Below, one piece after another: positions 1 to 11,033 of a stretch of DNA of 64,000 bases (positions within the stretch are counted from its first letter, which is position 1; each line of letters opens with the position of its first letter). The stretch covers positions 45,124-109,123 of the forward strand of contig CAZWYF010000008.1 in assembly GCA_964637835.1 (NCBI GenBank). Direction: 5' to 3'. A program made the position numbers and the translations under genes. The DNA is from Glo-17 sp964637835 (GTDB lineage: Bacteria; Krumholzibacteriota; Krumholzibacteriia; LZORAL124-64-63). The notes beneath the pieces were generated by a model, which saw only the letters and a list, made by a program, of their open reading frames with translations, was not told the DNA's origin and did not search any database.

Positions 1-88
1 TCTTCGCAGGTTCCGGCCGGCCCCGCGCCCGCCGTTTCACCGGATCGGTCGTCCCCTGGCCGGTCCAACCCCTGGAGGCTCCACGCCC

Positions 89-1594
89 ATGTCGATCCAT
101 CCCCGACGCGCCGTCCTGCTCGTGGCGGCCCTGTCGCTCGTGGCCCTGGCGGCCGCGGCGCAGACCTATCAGGACCTGGAGGGCCAGGTCCAGGAGTTCA
201 CCCTCGACAACGGCATCACCTTCCTGGTCCTCGAGGACCACTCGGTGCCGGTATTCTCCTTCCGCACCGTGGTCAAGGTGGGCAGCGCCCACGAGGTCCG
301 GGGCATCACCGGCATCTCCCACCTGCTCGAGCACATGGCCTTCAAGGGTACCAGCGAGATCGGCACCACCGACATCGATGACGAGCTGGAGGCCATGCAG
401 GCCGAGTGCGACGCCTTCGCCGCCCTGAAGGCCGAGCGCAACAAGGGCGTCCACGCCGACCCGGAGAAGCTGGCCGAGCTGGAGGCCGCGTTCGACGCCG
501 CCAAGGAGAAGGCGCGCGAGTTCGTGGTGAGCAACCAGTACGGCGAGATCGTCGAGAAGAACGGGGGCGTGGGCATGAACGCCTCCACCTGGGTGGACTT
601 CACCCAGTACTTCTACAGCTTCCCCAGCAACCGCCTCGAGCTGTGGGCCTACCTCGAGGGGTCGCGTATGTCGGACATCGTCCTGCGCGAGTTCTACACC
701 GAGAAGGACGGCCCGGTCACCGAGGAACGCCGCATGCGGGTGGACAACAGCCCCATGGGCAAGCTCTTCATGGAGCAGTTCCAGAACCTGGCCTTCGACG
801 CCAACGGCTACCACCACTCCACCATCGGCTACATGGCGGACCTCGAGAGCATGGACCGCACCGATGCCCAGGAGTTCTGGGACACGCATTACATCGGCCC
901 CAACATCACCGTGGCGGTGGTGGGCGACGTCAAGACGAAGGACGTGAAGAAGTACGCCAGGAAGTACTTCTCCGACGTGCCGGGCGGCACCCCCGTGGAG
1001 ATGGAGACCTTCGAGCCCGACCAGCTCGGCGAGAAGCGCCTGGTCATCGAGCAGGACGCCCAGCCCCTGCTGCTGGTGGGCTACAAGATCGAGGGCGTCA
1101 ACCATCCCGACTGGCCGGTCTACAACGCCATCGCCGACATCCTGGGCCAGGGCCGCACCAGCCGCCTCCACACCGCGGCGGTCAAGGAGCAGCAGAAGGC
1201 CGTCCAGGTGATGAGCTTCGCCGGCTATCCCGGGATCCGCTACCGGACGCTGCTGGCCATCATGGGCATCCCCGCCAAGGACGTCTCCGCCGCCGAGCTG
1301 GAGGACCTGGTCCTCGCCGAGATCCAGCGCCTGGTGGACGAGGGCGTCACCGAGGAGGAGCTGGCCGGCGTCAAGCGCCGCGCCCGCGCCGACTTCCTGC
1401 GCGGCGTGCAGGGCAACGACGGCCTGGCCAGCCAGCTGGCCATGACCAACGCCATGACCGGAGACTGGCGCGACCTCTTCACCGAGATCGAGCGCATGGA
1501 GGCCGTCACCGTGGCGGACATCCAGCGCGTGGCCACGGAGATCTTCAAGCGCACCAACCGCTCGGTCGCCATGAGCGAGAACGTGGAATCGTAG
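89..1594 (+). CDS. M16 family zinc metallopeptidase, active-type
   Basis: Secreted insulinase/pitrilysin-family zinc protease, 501 residues. Residues 1-25 form a signal peptide (hydrophobic core ending AAAAQ). The inverted zinc motif HLLEH lies at residues 78-82, with the third ligand probably in VTEERR near residue 212. The spacing from HxxEH to that glutamate is about 130 residues rather than the usual 75 or so, because a charged helical segment (about residues 96-155) is inserted. The start is supported by GGAGG ten bases upstream. It is followed after 31 bases by an inactive M16 homologue, and the two likely form the heterodimer typical of bacterial M16 pairs (inference). Substrate unknown. 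Confidence 0.93.
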   Translation: MSIHPRRAVLLVAALSLVALAAAAQTYQDLEGQVQEFTLDNGITFLVLEDHSVPVFSFRTVVKVGSAHEVRGITGISHLLEHMAFKGTSEIGTTDIDDELEAMQAECDAFAALKAERNKGVHADPEKLAELEAAFDAAKEKAREFVVSNQYGEIVEKNGGVGMNASTWVDFTQYFYSFPSNRLELWAYLEGSRMSDIVLREFYTEKDGPVTEERRMRVDNSPMGKLFMEQFQNLAFDANGYHHSTIGYMADLESMDRTDAQEFWDTHYIGPNITVAVVGDVKTKDVKKYARKYFSDVPGGTPVEMETFEPDQLGEKRLVIEQDAQPLLLVGYKIEGVNHPDWPVYNAIADILGQGRTSRLHTAAVKEQQKAVQVMSFAGYPGIRYRTLLAIMGIPAKDVSAAELEDLVLAEIQRLVDEGVTEEELAGVKRRARADFLRGVQGNDGLASQLAMTNAMTGDWRDLFTEIERMEAVTVADIQRVATEIFKRTNRSVAMSENVES

Positions 1595-1625
1595 CCGCCT
1601 GTGGCTGGCTGAGAAAGGACGTGTG

Positions 1626-3749
1626 ATGACGACGACGCGCAAGACCCTGGCCCTGCTGGCAGTGCTGATCACCGTCGCGGTGACGACCTCGCCCGCCGTG
1701 GCCGAGGAACCCTGGGAGAAGATCAGGATCCCGGAGCTGAACGAGTTCGCGATGCCGGAGTTCGAGCGGGTGGAGCTGCCCAGCGGCATGGTGCTCTACC
1801 TGGCCGAGGACCGCTTCGTGCCCATGATCCAGCTGTCGGCCACCATCCGCGTGGGCTCCATCTACGAGCCCGCCGACAAGCTGGGACTGGCCAGCATGAC
1901 CGGCACCGTCCTGCGCACCGGCGGCGCCGGCGAGCGCACCGGTGACGACATCGACGCCCTGGTCGAGGCCCGCGGCATGAGCGTGGAGACCTGGGTGGGC
2001 CAGTCCACCGGCGGCGCCTATCTCAGCTGCCTGACCGAGGACGTGGATCTGGGCCTCGAACTGCTGGCGGACATCCTCATGCGGCCCCGGTTCGCCGAGG
2101 ACAAGATCGACCTCGCCAGGCAGGAGCAGAAGAGCGCCATCTCCCGCCGCAACGACGAGCCCATGCAGATCGCCATGCGCGAGGCGCCCAAGGTGATCTA
2201 CGGCGCGGACCACCCGCTGGCCCGCCATCCCGAGTACGACACCATCGAGGCGGTCGCCCGCGAGGACATGCAGGCCTTCCACGCGGCCTACTTCCATCCC
2301 GAGCACGTCTACCTGGTGGTGATCGGCGACTTCGACGCCCCGGAGATGGCCCGGCGCATCGAGGCCGCCTTCGCCGACTGGGAGTCCGCCCCGGCGCCGC
2401 TGCCGGCCGATCCGCAGGTCCCGGACCTGCCGCGCACGGTGAACGTGGCGGCCAAGGACGGCCTGACCCAGGCCACCGTGCTGCTCGGCCACAAGGGCGT
2501 GCGCAACGACCACCCCGACTACGCCGCCATCCGCGTGGGCGCCGAGATCCTCGGCGGCGGCTTCAACAGCCGCCTGTTCAAGGAGATCCGTTCCAACCGC
2601 GGCCTCGCCTATGCGGTGGGCGCGTCCTCGGGCACCGGCTGGCGCTTCCCCGGCACGTTCATGGCCTACACCATGACCAAGAACGAGTCGGTCCAGGAGG
2701 CCGCCCAGGCCATCCTGGCGGAGATCGAGCGCATGCTCGCCGAGCCGGTGAGCGAGCAGGAGCTGCAGTTCGCCAAGGACATGATCCTCAACAGCGAGGT
2801 GTTCAGCTACGACACCAAGCGCGAGGTGCTCGACCGGCTGGTCCTCTTCGAGATGTACGGCTACCAGCCGGACTTCCTGCAGCGGTACCAGGAGGCGGTG
2901 AAGACCCTGACCCCCGCGGACGTCCACGCGGCCGTGCAGAAGGTCTGGCACCCGGAGCGCCTGAGCATCCTGGCGGTGGGGTCGCCCGAGGAGTTCGACG
3001 GCGACCTGTCCGTCTTCGGCGCCGTCAACGAGGTGGACATCACCATCCCCGCGCCCACGCCGAAGCTCGAGATCCCCGCCCCGACGCCGGCCAGCCTGGC
3101 GGCGGGCAAGGAACTCATGCGGCAACTGCGGGCCAGGACCGGCGGCGAGGCCTTCGATGAGCTGAAGGCCTACCACCAGGCCACCGAGATGACCATCCAG
3201 AGTCCCATGGGCGAGCTGGACATCACCCTCGACCAGACCGTCCAGCTGCCCGACCACATGCACATGGTCACCAAGCTGCCCTTCGGCGAGCAGGTGCAGG
3301 TGCTGGCCGGCGACGAGGGCTGGGCGAAGGGCATGTCCGGCGAGCAGGACATGACGCCCGACCAGGTGGCCGCCACCAGGGACCAGATCGAGCAGGACAC
3401 CCTGGTCATCCTGCGCCGGGTGGACGAGCTGGAGTTCCAGGCCCTCGATCCCATGGTGGTCGACGGCAAGTCCTGCGTGCCGGTGGTGGTGCGGTTCGAC
3501 GACGAGCCCACCGTCATGTTCCTGGACCAGGAGACCGGCATGCTGGTGATGGTCCAGAGCCAGGCCCAGAACCCCATGACCGGCGGCCCGGTGACCCAGA
3601 AGGTCTACGTGCAGGAGTACCAGGAGATGGACGGCTTCAAGCTCCCCGGGAGCCTGACCATCGAGCACGACGACGAGGAATTCGGCCAGGTCACCGTGAC
3701 GGCCTTCGAGGCCAACCCCACGGTGGACCCGGCGCTGTTCCGGCGGTAG
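1626..3749 (+). CDS. M16 family peptidase-like protein, inactive partner, with C-terminal extension
   Basis: Second M16 protein, 707 residues with a signal peptide (ends PAVAEEP). The HxxEH zinc motif is absent: the equivalent stretch reads LASMTGTVLRTGG. The substrate-binding arginine/tyrosine element RSNRGLAYAVG is kept. This is the usual division of labour in two-gene M16 systems. About 200 residues beyond the M16 fold (from about residue 490) resemble a LolA/outer-membrane-lipoprotein-like beta domain that reads repeated MGELDITLD and VMFLDQETG strands (tentative). A GTG three bases upstream is in frame, but ATG at 1626 has better spacing from AAAGGA. Two hairpins follow the stop. Confidence 0.9.
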   Translation: MTTTRKTLALLAVLITVAVTTSPAVAEEPWEKIRIPELNEFAMPEFERVELPSGMVLYLAEDRFVPMIQLSATIRVGSIYEPADKLGLASMTGTVLRTGGAGERTGDDIDALVEARGMSVETWVGQSTGGAYLSCLTEDVDLGLELLADILMRPRFAEDKIDLARQEQKSAISRRNDEPMQIAMREAPKVIYGADHPLARHPEYDTIEAVAREDMQAFHAAYFHPEHVYLVVIGDFDAPEMARRIEAAFADWESAPAPLPADPQVPDLPRTVNVAAKDGLTQATVLLGHKGVRNDHPDYAAIRVGAEILGGGFNSRLFKEIRSNRGLAYAVGASSGTGWRFPGTFMAYTMTKNESVQEAAQAILAEIERMLAEPVSEQELQFAKDMILNSEVFSYDTKREVLDRLVLFEMYGYQPDFLQRYQEAVKTLTPADVHAAVQKVWHPERLSILAVGSPEEFDGDLSVFGAVNEVDITIPAPTPKLEIPAPTPASLAAGKELMRQLRARTGGEAFDELKAYHQATEMTIQSPMGELDITLDQTVQLPDHMHMVTKLPFGEQVQVLAGDEGWAKGMSGEQDMTPDQVAATRDQIEQDTLVILRRVDELEFQALDPMVVDGKSCVPVVVRFDDEPTVMFLDQETGMLVMVQSQAQNPMTGGPVTQKVYVQEYQEMDGFKLPGSLTIEHDDEEFGQVTVTAFEANPTVDPALFRR

Positions 3750-3750
3750 A

Positions 3751-3771
3751 GTCCGCGGGACCACCGCGGAC
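3751..3771 (+). terminator. hairpin directly after M16 pair
   Basis: Perfect 8-bp stem (GTCCGCGG / CCGCGGAC) with a 5-base loop, beginning two bases after the stop codon at 3749. No U-run, so its role as terminator or mRNA 3' stabiliser is inferred. Confidence 0.45.
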
Positions 3772-3793
3772 GGCCCCGGGACCCGGCAGAGAT

Positions 3794-3824
3794 GGACGGG
3801 CGGCGCCAGGTGCGCCGCCCGTCC
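3794..3824 (+). terminator. strong hairpin terminator of M16 pair
   Basis: Perfect 13-bp stem (GGACGGGCGGCGC and its complement) with the 5-base loop CAGGT. No T-tract follows, as for the other hairpins in this GC-rich window. Confidence 0.55.
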
Positions 3825-4125
3825 TGCATCCATGCCTGATGGAGGTGGGAGCTGCTTCCAAGGTCCGCCCGGACCAGAGAAGGAATAGCGCGCGTTCCAC
3901 GGCCCGAGATGTCTCCAGGGAAGCAGCCGTTGTGATTATAGCACAAAAAACAAACTGAAATGAAGTCCAAATCGTCACGGAATTCCCGGCCGAATACCGG
4001 GCCGGCCGATGGGGTAGAGACCATGATCGCCGGAGCGGTCGCCGGGATGCAACCCGTGATGGCGATCTGCGTAGATGATCCCGCGGCCCCGGCCGGGCCG
4101 TTCCGTTCGACCTGGAGGATGTGCC
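3825..4125. other. intergenic region with AT-rich patch
   Basis: No convincing gene. An AT-rich stretch around 3925-3965 contains the imperfect palindrome TTGTG-N7-CACAA (3930-3946), which looks operator-like, and a TATAGC that could be a -10 for the small membrane gene downstream. No good -35 element is visible, so this remains unassigned. Confidence 0.4.
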
Positions 4126-4392
4126 ATGTTCCTGGAAACCATCGTGGTGCTGCTGGTGCTCATCTTCGCCGGTTCGCTGGTGCTGGGTCTGCTGAAGCTG
4201 GCCTTCGGCCTGATCCTGCTGCCCATCAAGCTGGCGCTGCTGCTGACCAAGGGCCTGCTGGCCCTGGTGCTCGGCCTGCCGCTACTGCTGCTCGGCGGCC
4301 TGATCCTGGGCGCCGCGCTGCCGGCGGCGCTGCTCTTCGTGATCGCGCCCATCTGGCTGGTGGGCGGGCTGGTCTGCGCGCTGGCGCTCTGA
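4126..4392 (+). CDS. small hydrophobic membrane protein
   Basis: 88-residue, almost wholly hydrophobic protein with two to three predicted membrane helices, rich in Leu, Ala and Gly with a few lysines (LLKLAF, LPIKLALLLTKG) that probably mark loop positions. The ATG is chosen because GGAGG lies at 4114-4118. I do not recognise a family. It ends within a few bases of the possible start of the Wzi-like barrel gene, so the two may be co-transcribed. Confidence 0.6.
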   Translation: MFLETIVVLLVLIFAGSLVLGLLKLAFGLILLPIKLALLLTKGLLALVLGLPLLLLGGLILGAALPAALLFVIAPIWLVGGLVCALAL

Positions 4393-6295
4393 GCGTCCTG
4401 CTCGTCCCCGCGCTGGTCCTCGCCGGCGCGGTCGTCCCCGCGATCGCCGCCGATCCGCCCGCCGCCGATCCGCCCNNNNNNNNNNNNNNNNNNNNNNNNN
4501 NNNNNNNNNNNNNNNNNNNNNNNNNNNNNNNNNNNNNNNNNNNNNNNNNNNNNNNNNNNNNNNNNNNNNNNNNNNCGCCGGCGCGGTCGTCCCCGCGATC
4601 GCCGCCGATCCGCCCGCCGCCGATCCGCCCACCGCCGACCTGCCCACCGCCGACCTGCCCACCGCCGACCTGCCCGCGCCCGAAGACTTCCACCGCGTGT
4701 GGGACCGCCTGCAGGCGGCCGGGGTCGCGGGCGGCCATCGCGAGCCGGACGCGCGGGCCGTTCCCTGGCACACCATCGGCCGCCTGGCGCTGCTCGGTGG
4801 CGAGTTCCCGCCCCCGTACCGGCCCGTGTCCGCCGGCGAGATCACCGACCTGCTGGTGCGCGTGCGCGAGCGCGGCGGTCCCGGCCTGATCCAGCCCGCG
4901 CAGCGTCGGCAGCTGGCCTGGCTGCTCTGGCGCCACGGCCTGGCCGGCGGCCTCTGGCGGGACGACTCCTGCCCCTGCCGCCCACCGCAGTTCCACCTGC
5001 TGGGCACCGGTCGCGTGGGGCTCTTCGAGCTGGGGCCCGGCGATCTGGCCGGCAACGAGGCCGACCTCTCCGGCCGCGGCCTGCGCCTGCGTCTGGAGCC
5101 TGGCGTGGATGGCTGGAGCGGACGCTTCTGGCTCGGGCTGGCCCCCCGCCTGCAGGGGCCGCTGAGCACCACCGGTCGTCCCACGGACGCCTTCCTGGGC
5201 TACCCCGGCTGGCCGCGGCCCACCGGCCGGCCGGCACTCGCGGACGCCCGGGTGGACCAGGCGTGGCACGTGACCGTTCCCCGCGCCGCTCTCGGGGCGC
5301 GGCTGGGTCGGTGGGCCCTCACCGCCGGCCTGTTTCCGGCCAGCGTGGGTCCGGGTCTCGACGGCGGGGGCCTGACGCTGACCGCCACCGGCGCCAGCGT
5401 TCCCCAGGTGGTCCTGCGCCGGACCGCGCCCCTGCGGTGGTCCGGCTTCCTGCGGCCGCTGGCCCCGGCGCACCTGCTGCTGCGCGCGGGGGTGACCAGC
5501 GAGCAGACCGTCTCCTCCGACACGCCTGGCGGCCGCCAGTCGCACCGCGCCCATCCGCTGCTGATGCAGTGGCTGGCGACCTGGAACCACACGTCCTGGT
5601 GGCGGACCACGCTCACCCACGCCGTCATGGCCGCCTCCCGGGAAGGCCGCGCGCTCTGGCCGGACCTGCTGCAGGCGAACTTCCCGCTGCTGGACGCCAC
5701 CTGGAACGAGGTGGACTACGGGCCGGTCACCGACCGCATCATGTCGCTGGCCATGGAGGTGCGCTTCCGCGAGGCGCCCTGGCCGCTGCTGCCGTCGGCG
5801 GCGGGCCGGCTGTACTGGGAGTATGGCGGCGAGGACTTCCTGCCGCACCGCGCACTGCCGATGATCCCCCAGATCAGCGCGCCCGCGTCGCTGGCGGGCG
5901 TGGAACTGGTGGGCCATCGCTGGGATCTGGCCGCCGAGTACCTCGAGACGCGACATCCCCGGGTCCTGTGGTACAGTAACGGCGGTTATGATCAGGGCTT
6001 CACCCACCGCGGCACGGTGCTCGGCCATCCGCTGGGCGGGGCGGTCGAGGCCTGGACCGTCCTGCTGCGCTGGCGCCCGGCGTCCGGCGCCGAGGAGTGG
6101 GAAGTCCGCGGCCGGACTGCCGCCTGGGCCATGCCCGGCCGCCTGCCGCAGGAGGCGCGGCGCCAGGAGATCACGCTGACCTGGCGGCGGCTGGCCGGCG
6201 GGGGCGCCTGGAGCCTGGGCGCCGGCTGGGTCCGCGAGGAACTGGGCGAGCGGTCCGCCGGCTGGCTGCAGGCCCATCTCGACCGTCGCTTCTGA
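4374..6295 (+). CDS. capsule assembly Wzi-family outer-membrane barrel (spans assembly gap)
   Basis: Likely outer-membrane beta-barrel of the Wzi family, which anchors capsular polysaccharide at the cell surface. Post-gap sequence 4577-6295 is one open frame. The signature near the C-terminus reads SNGGYDQGFTHRGTVLGHPL (from about position 5980), which resembles the conserved Wzi strand. The coding sequence is interrupted by 100 N at 4476-4575, but the 55 bases on either side are identical; collapsing them restores one frame. That joins a signal-peptide core (SVLLVPALVLAGAVVPAIAA) to the body. No ATG, GTG or TTG precedes the signal peptide in frame; CTG at 4374 or at 4389 (overlapping the upstream TGA) are the only candidates. 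Tandem ADPP/TADLP repeats follow the signal peptide. Confidence 0.72.
4476..4575. other. assembly gap (100 N) with duplicated flanks
   Basis: The 55 bases before (4421-4475) and after (4576-4630) are identical, so this is probably an unmerged contig overlap and not missing sequence. Confidence 0.9.
4608..4675 (+). repeat. 15-bp coding tandem repeat (TADLP)
   Basis: Units encoding ADPP then three copies of TADLP directly after the signal peptide of the Wzi-like protein, forming a Pro/Asp-rich linker. Confidence 0.7.
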
Positions 6296-6312
6296 GATCC
6301 GAGGAGAAGATC

Positions 6313-8031
<1,719 letters not shown>

Positions 8032-8044
8032 CGGCGGGCGAGCG

Positions 8045-8125
8045 TCAGCGCGGGGTCCCGGGCGGGGTCCCGGGCGGCGCGTCGGGCGGGGTGCCGGGAG
8101 CCGGCGCGCCGGGAGCGTCGGCCGG
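8045..8125 (-). repeat. GC-rich tandem repeat encoding GT39-like C-terminal tail
   Basis: Approximate 12-bp units (CGGGCGGGGTCC type on the plus strand) give the PPGTPPGTPR-like end of the membrane protein. Confidence 0.55.
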
Positions 8126-9643
8126 CGCCGGCAACGGGCCCAGGCCCGGCGGCACGAGCAGCTCGCCGGCCGCGCCCAGGCGCAGGCGCACCCACGGCGC
8201 GTCCGCCATGCCGGCGACCTCGCGGCGGATCGCCGCCTCCACGGCCTCGTCGTAGGGGCTCCAGACGCCGGGGCGGTCCAGGCGCCAGGGCACCGCGGCG
8301 GTGTCGGTGAACACCGGACCGGGTGGCAGGTCGGCGTGATGCGCCACGGTCTCGGCCACGGGGCCGGCCAGGGCGCGGGCGGTGGTCATGTTGCCGGCCT
8401 CGCCGCCCAGACCCGGCGGCGACAGCAGCAGCGCCACGCCGGCCATGGCCGCCAGTGCCGCCGTGCGGGCCAGGGGCGCCCGGGGATGCCGGAGCCAGCG
8501 GTCGGCCAGCAGCACGCCCTCCCAGGCCACCACCGGCAGCACCGGCAGCAGGTGGCGGGTCTCCGGACTGAAGAGCGCGTACTTCACCACCATGAGCGCC
8601 ACCGTCAGCCAGAGCAGCCCCGGGGGTCCCAGGGCGCGCAGGCCGGCGTGGCCACGCTCGTGGCGCCGGTAGGCGACCACCGCCCAGAGCGGCAGCACCG
8701 TCAGCCAGAAGTACCAGGGCAGCCAGAGGCCCAGGGTGCGCACGTAGCTGCGGACGCCCATGACCACCTTGTGCAGGGCGGGCGCGAGGTTGGCCTGGAG
8801 GTTCTCGGTCAGGGGGACGGGGTCGCGGCCGCGCAGGCGGGGGTAGTCGTACCACTGCTCGCTCATGTCCAGCTGTACCGCGTCGGCGAGCGGGTTGCTC
8901 AGCGGGTCGCCGGCGTGATGGGCGACGTGCAGCCACCATGGCGCCAGGAGCGCCACGCCCACCACCGCGGCCACGGCCGTGCGCCCGACCAGCGCGCCGG
9001 GGCGGCGCCGGCGCGCCGCCAGGCCGCCGATCAGCCACCAGAGGACCGGGACCCAGAGCAGGTCGGTGCGGACGAGGGCCATGGCGGCGCAGAGGGCCGC
9101 GAAGAGCACCGTGCGCGGCAGCGAGAAGTCCGCGGGCGGCCGCTCGCGCAGCTGGAGCCAGAGCACCAGCAGCAGCAGGGCCACCGGGATCTCGCCCCAG
9201 CCCCACTGCACCCCCAGGGCGAGCAGCGGGTTGATCAGCAGCAGCAGCAACCAGGCCGGGGCGGCGGGCAGGTGGCCGCGGCGCCAGAAAGCCAGGCAGC
9301 CCACCAGGGCGAGCGCCGTCAGCAGCAGCGCGAAGAGCGGCCGGATCAGCGCCTCGGCCGCGGCGGCGTCACCCCCGGCGAGCACGTAGGCGGGGACCAG
9401 GAGCACGGCCAGGCCGGGGGGGCGGTGGATCAGCGGCTGGGGCAGGGCCTGTCCCCACTCGTAGGCGGTGAACAGGGGATAGACGGTGTCGTTCAGCAGG
9501 CCGTCGCCACGGGCCAGATGCCGGGCGACGCCCAGGCTGGTGTAGACATCGCCGTTGGGCAGCTGCGGCAGCGGCGGATGCATCGCCAGCCAGACGGCGC
9601 CGAAGACCAGCGCGGCGAGCACGGGCAGCAGGCCGCGGCGCAT
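8045..9643 (-). CDS. polytopic membrane glycosyltransferase-like protein (GT39/ArnT-like)
   Basis: 532-residue protein with about nine to ten membrane helices. The N-terminal loop after the first helix (NGDVYTSLGVARHLARGDGL, then HRPPG) matches the pattern of GT-C enzymes of the PMT/ArnT class, which transfer sugars from polyprenyl-phosphate carriers on the periplasmic face. The C-terminus ends in a low-complexity Pro/Gly/Ala tail encoded by a tandem repeat. The start codon lies directly next to the pyrE stop (9644-9646), so it is the third gene of the pyrF-pyrE transcript. The acceptor is unknown. Confidence 0.7.
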   Translation of the reverse strand: MRRGLLPVLAALVFGAVWLAMHPPLPQLPNGDVYTSLGVARHLARGDGLLNDTVYPLFTAYEWGQALPQPLIHRPPGLAVLLVPAYVLAGGDAAAAEALIRPLFALLLTALALVGCLAFWRRGHLPAAPAWLLLLLINPLLALGVQWGWGEIPVALLLLVLWLQLRERPPADFSLPRTVLFAALCAAMALVRTDLLWVPVLWWLIGGLAARRRRPGALVGRTAVAAVVGVALLAPWWLHVAHHAGDPLSNPLADAVQLDMSEQWYDYPRLRGRDPVPLTENLQANLAPALHKVVMGVRSYVRTLGLWLPWYFWLTVLPLWAVVAYRRHERGHAGLRALGPPGLLWLTVALMVVKYALFSPETRHLLPVLPVVAWEGVLLADRWLRHPRAPLARTAALAAMAGVALLLSPPGLGGEAGNMTTARALAGPVAETVAHHADLPPGPVFTDTAAVPWRLDRPGVWSPYDEAVEAAIRREVAGMADAPWVRLRLGAAGELLVPPGLGPLPAPADAPGAPAPGTPPDAPPGTPPGTPR

Positions 9644-10219
9644 CTAGTTGCCCCGGCTGCCCGGCTTGACCAGCGGGACGCCGTCCTGGCAGAGGGGGCA
9701 GGTGGCGGCCGGGTCCCAGGTCTGGACCTCGACGCGCGCCAGCGCCTGCAGGGGCAGGGGCAGCGCCGCGTCGGCGCCGGTGCGGTCGATGATGGCGCCC
9801 AGGCCGGCCACCACGCCGCCCTCGGCCTCGACCACCGCGCAGACCTCCCGCACCGAGGTGCCGCGGGTGACCACGTCCTCGATCACCAGGGCCTTCTCCC
9901 CCTGCTCCAGGAAGAAGCCGCGGCGCAGGCTCATGGCGCCGTCCTTGCGCTCGGTGAACACGAAGCGGCGGCCCACCGCGCGGGCCACCTCGTGGCCGAT
10001 GATCACCCCGCCGAGGGCGGGGCTGACCACCACGTCCCAGGTCTCGCCCGTGAAGCCGGCGGCGATGGCCGCGCCCAGCTCGCGGGCGAGCTCGGGGAAC
10101 TGCAGGATGCGCGCGCACTGGAAGTAGGTGTCGCTGTGCAGCCCGCTGCTCAGCAGGAAGTGGCCCTGCTGCAGCGCGCCCAGCTCGGTCATCAGCTCCA
10201 GGACCTGGTCGTGGTTCAA
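9644..10219 (-). CDS. pyrE: orotate phosphoribosyltransferase
   Basis: Converts orotate and PRPP to OMP in pyrimidine synthesis. 191 residues, normal for the family. The PRPP-binding motif LVIEDVVTRGTS lies at residues 111-122, and the loop FTERKDGAMSLRRGF is clear. A C-terminal CPLC element is seen in some PyrE subgroups. The start is TTG at 10217-10219: it overlaps the pyrF stop as TTGA, has GGAGG seven bases upstream, and is followed directly by the conserved N-terminal helix. The overlap implies translational coupling with pyrF. Confidence 0.95.
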   Translation of the reverse strand: MNHDQVLELMTELGALQQGHFLLSSGLHSDTYFQCARILQFPELARELGAAIAAGFTGETWDVVVSPALGGVIIGHEVARAVGRRFVFTERKDGAMSLRRGFFLEQGEKALVIEDVVTRGTSVREVCAVVEAEGGVVAGLGAIIDRTGADAALPLPLQALARVEVQTWDPAATCPLCQDGVPLVKPGSRGN

Positions 10220-10974
10220 GGACGGACCTCCAGTTCGGCCGCGATGGCGGCATGGGCACGGGCGGGGTCTTGGGCGCGAGTGATGGGACGACCCACCACC
10301 AGGAAGTCGGCGCCGGCGGCCATGGCCCCGGCGGGGGTGGCCACGCGCTTCTGGTCCTGGACGTCGCCGCCGGCGGGGCGGATGCCCGGCGTGACGGTCA
10401 GCGGCGCCGGCCCCAGCGCGTCGCGGAGCGCGGGCAGGTCCGCCGCGGAACACACCAGGCCGTCGCAGCCGGCGTCCCACGCGAGGCGGGCGAGGCGGGC
10501 CACGCGGCCGGCCACCGTGTCGTCGCCGGGGGCGGTCTCGGCCAGATCCTCCGGGCCCAGGCTGGTCAGCACGGTCACCGCCAGCAGGGCCGGCCGCAGG
10601 CCGGTGGCGCCCACGGGCGCGGCGGCCAGCGCCTCGGCGGCGGCCGCGATGGCCGCGCGGCCGGCGCCGGCGTGCATGGTCACCAGGGAGACGCCCAGGC
10701 CGGCGGCCACGCGGGCGGCGCCGGCCACGGTGCTGGGGATGTCGTGGTACTTGAGGTCCAGGAAGATCCGCTTGCGTCGCGCCTGGAGCTGCCCGATCAC
10801 CGCGGGGCCCGACGCGCTGAAGAGCTCCAGGCCCACCTTCACGAAGCGGGCGGGCTCGCCCAGGCGGTCGGCCAGGGCCACGGCCTCGTCGGCCGAGGGC
10901 ACGTCCAGGGCGGTGATCACGCGGTCGGCCGCGGGCAGCTCCCGCAGCGCCGCGAGCAGGTCGTCGCGTCGCAT
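10216..10974 (-). CDS. pyrF: orotidine 5'-phosphate decarboxylase
   Basis: Decarboxylates OMP to UMP, the step after PyrE. 252 residues, with the catalytic signature FLDLKYHDIPST holding Asp73, Lys75 and Asp78, and phosphate-binding elements TPGIRPAG and FLVVGRPIT. ATG 10974 has GAGAGGA upstream. First gene of a minus-strand unit pyrF-pyrE-GT39-like. Its promoter lies head-to-head with that of serS. Confidence 0.95.
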   Translation of the reverse strand: MRRDDLLAALRELPAADRVITALDVPSADEAVALADRLGEPARFVKVGLELFSASGPAVIGQLQARRKRIFLDLKYHDIPSTVAGAARVAAGLGVSLVTMHAGAGRAAIAAAAEALAAAPVGATGLRPALLAVTVLTSLGPEDLAETAPGDDTVAGRVARLARLAWDAGCDGLVCSAADLPALRDALGPAPLTVTPGIRPAGGDVQDQKRVATPAGAMAAGADFLVVGRPITRAQDPARAHAAIAAELEVRP

Positions 10975-11004
10975 CTCGGTCCTCTCGGGAAGGGGCGATT
11001 TGCC

Positions 11005-11033
11005 TTGCCGCCCCCGGGGGCGTTGGTTATACC
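11005..11033 (+). promoter_or_regulatory. serS promoter
   Basis: TTGCCG (11005-11010), 17 bases, TATACC (11028-11033), about 70 bases before the serS GTG. It lies face to face with the pyrF promoter, so both cannot be occupied at once. Confidence 0.55.

Noticed and set aside
3930..3946. CRP/FNR-type binding site TTGTG-N7-CACAA
   Set aside because: Spacing is one base off the CRP pattern and no regulator or clear promoter is associated; reported only as part of the intergenic note.
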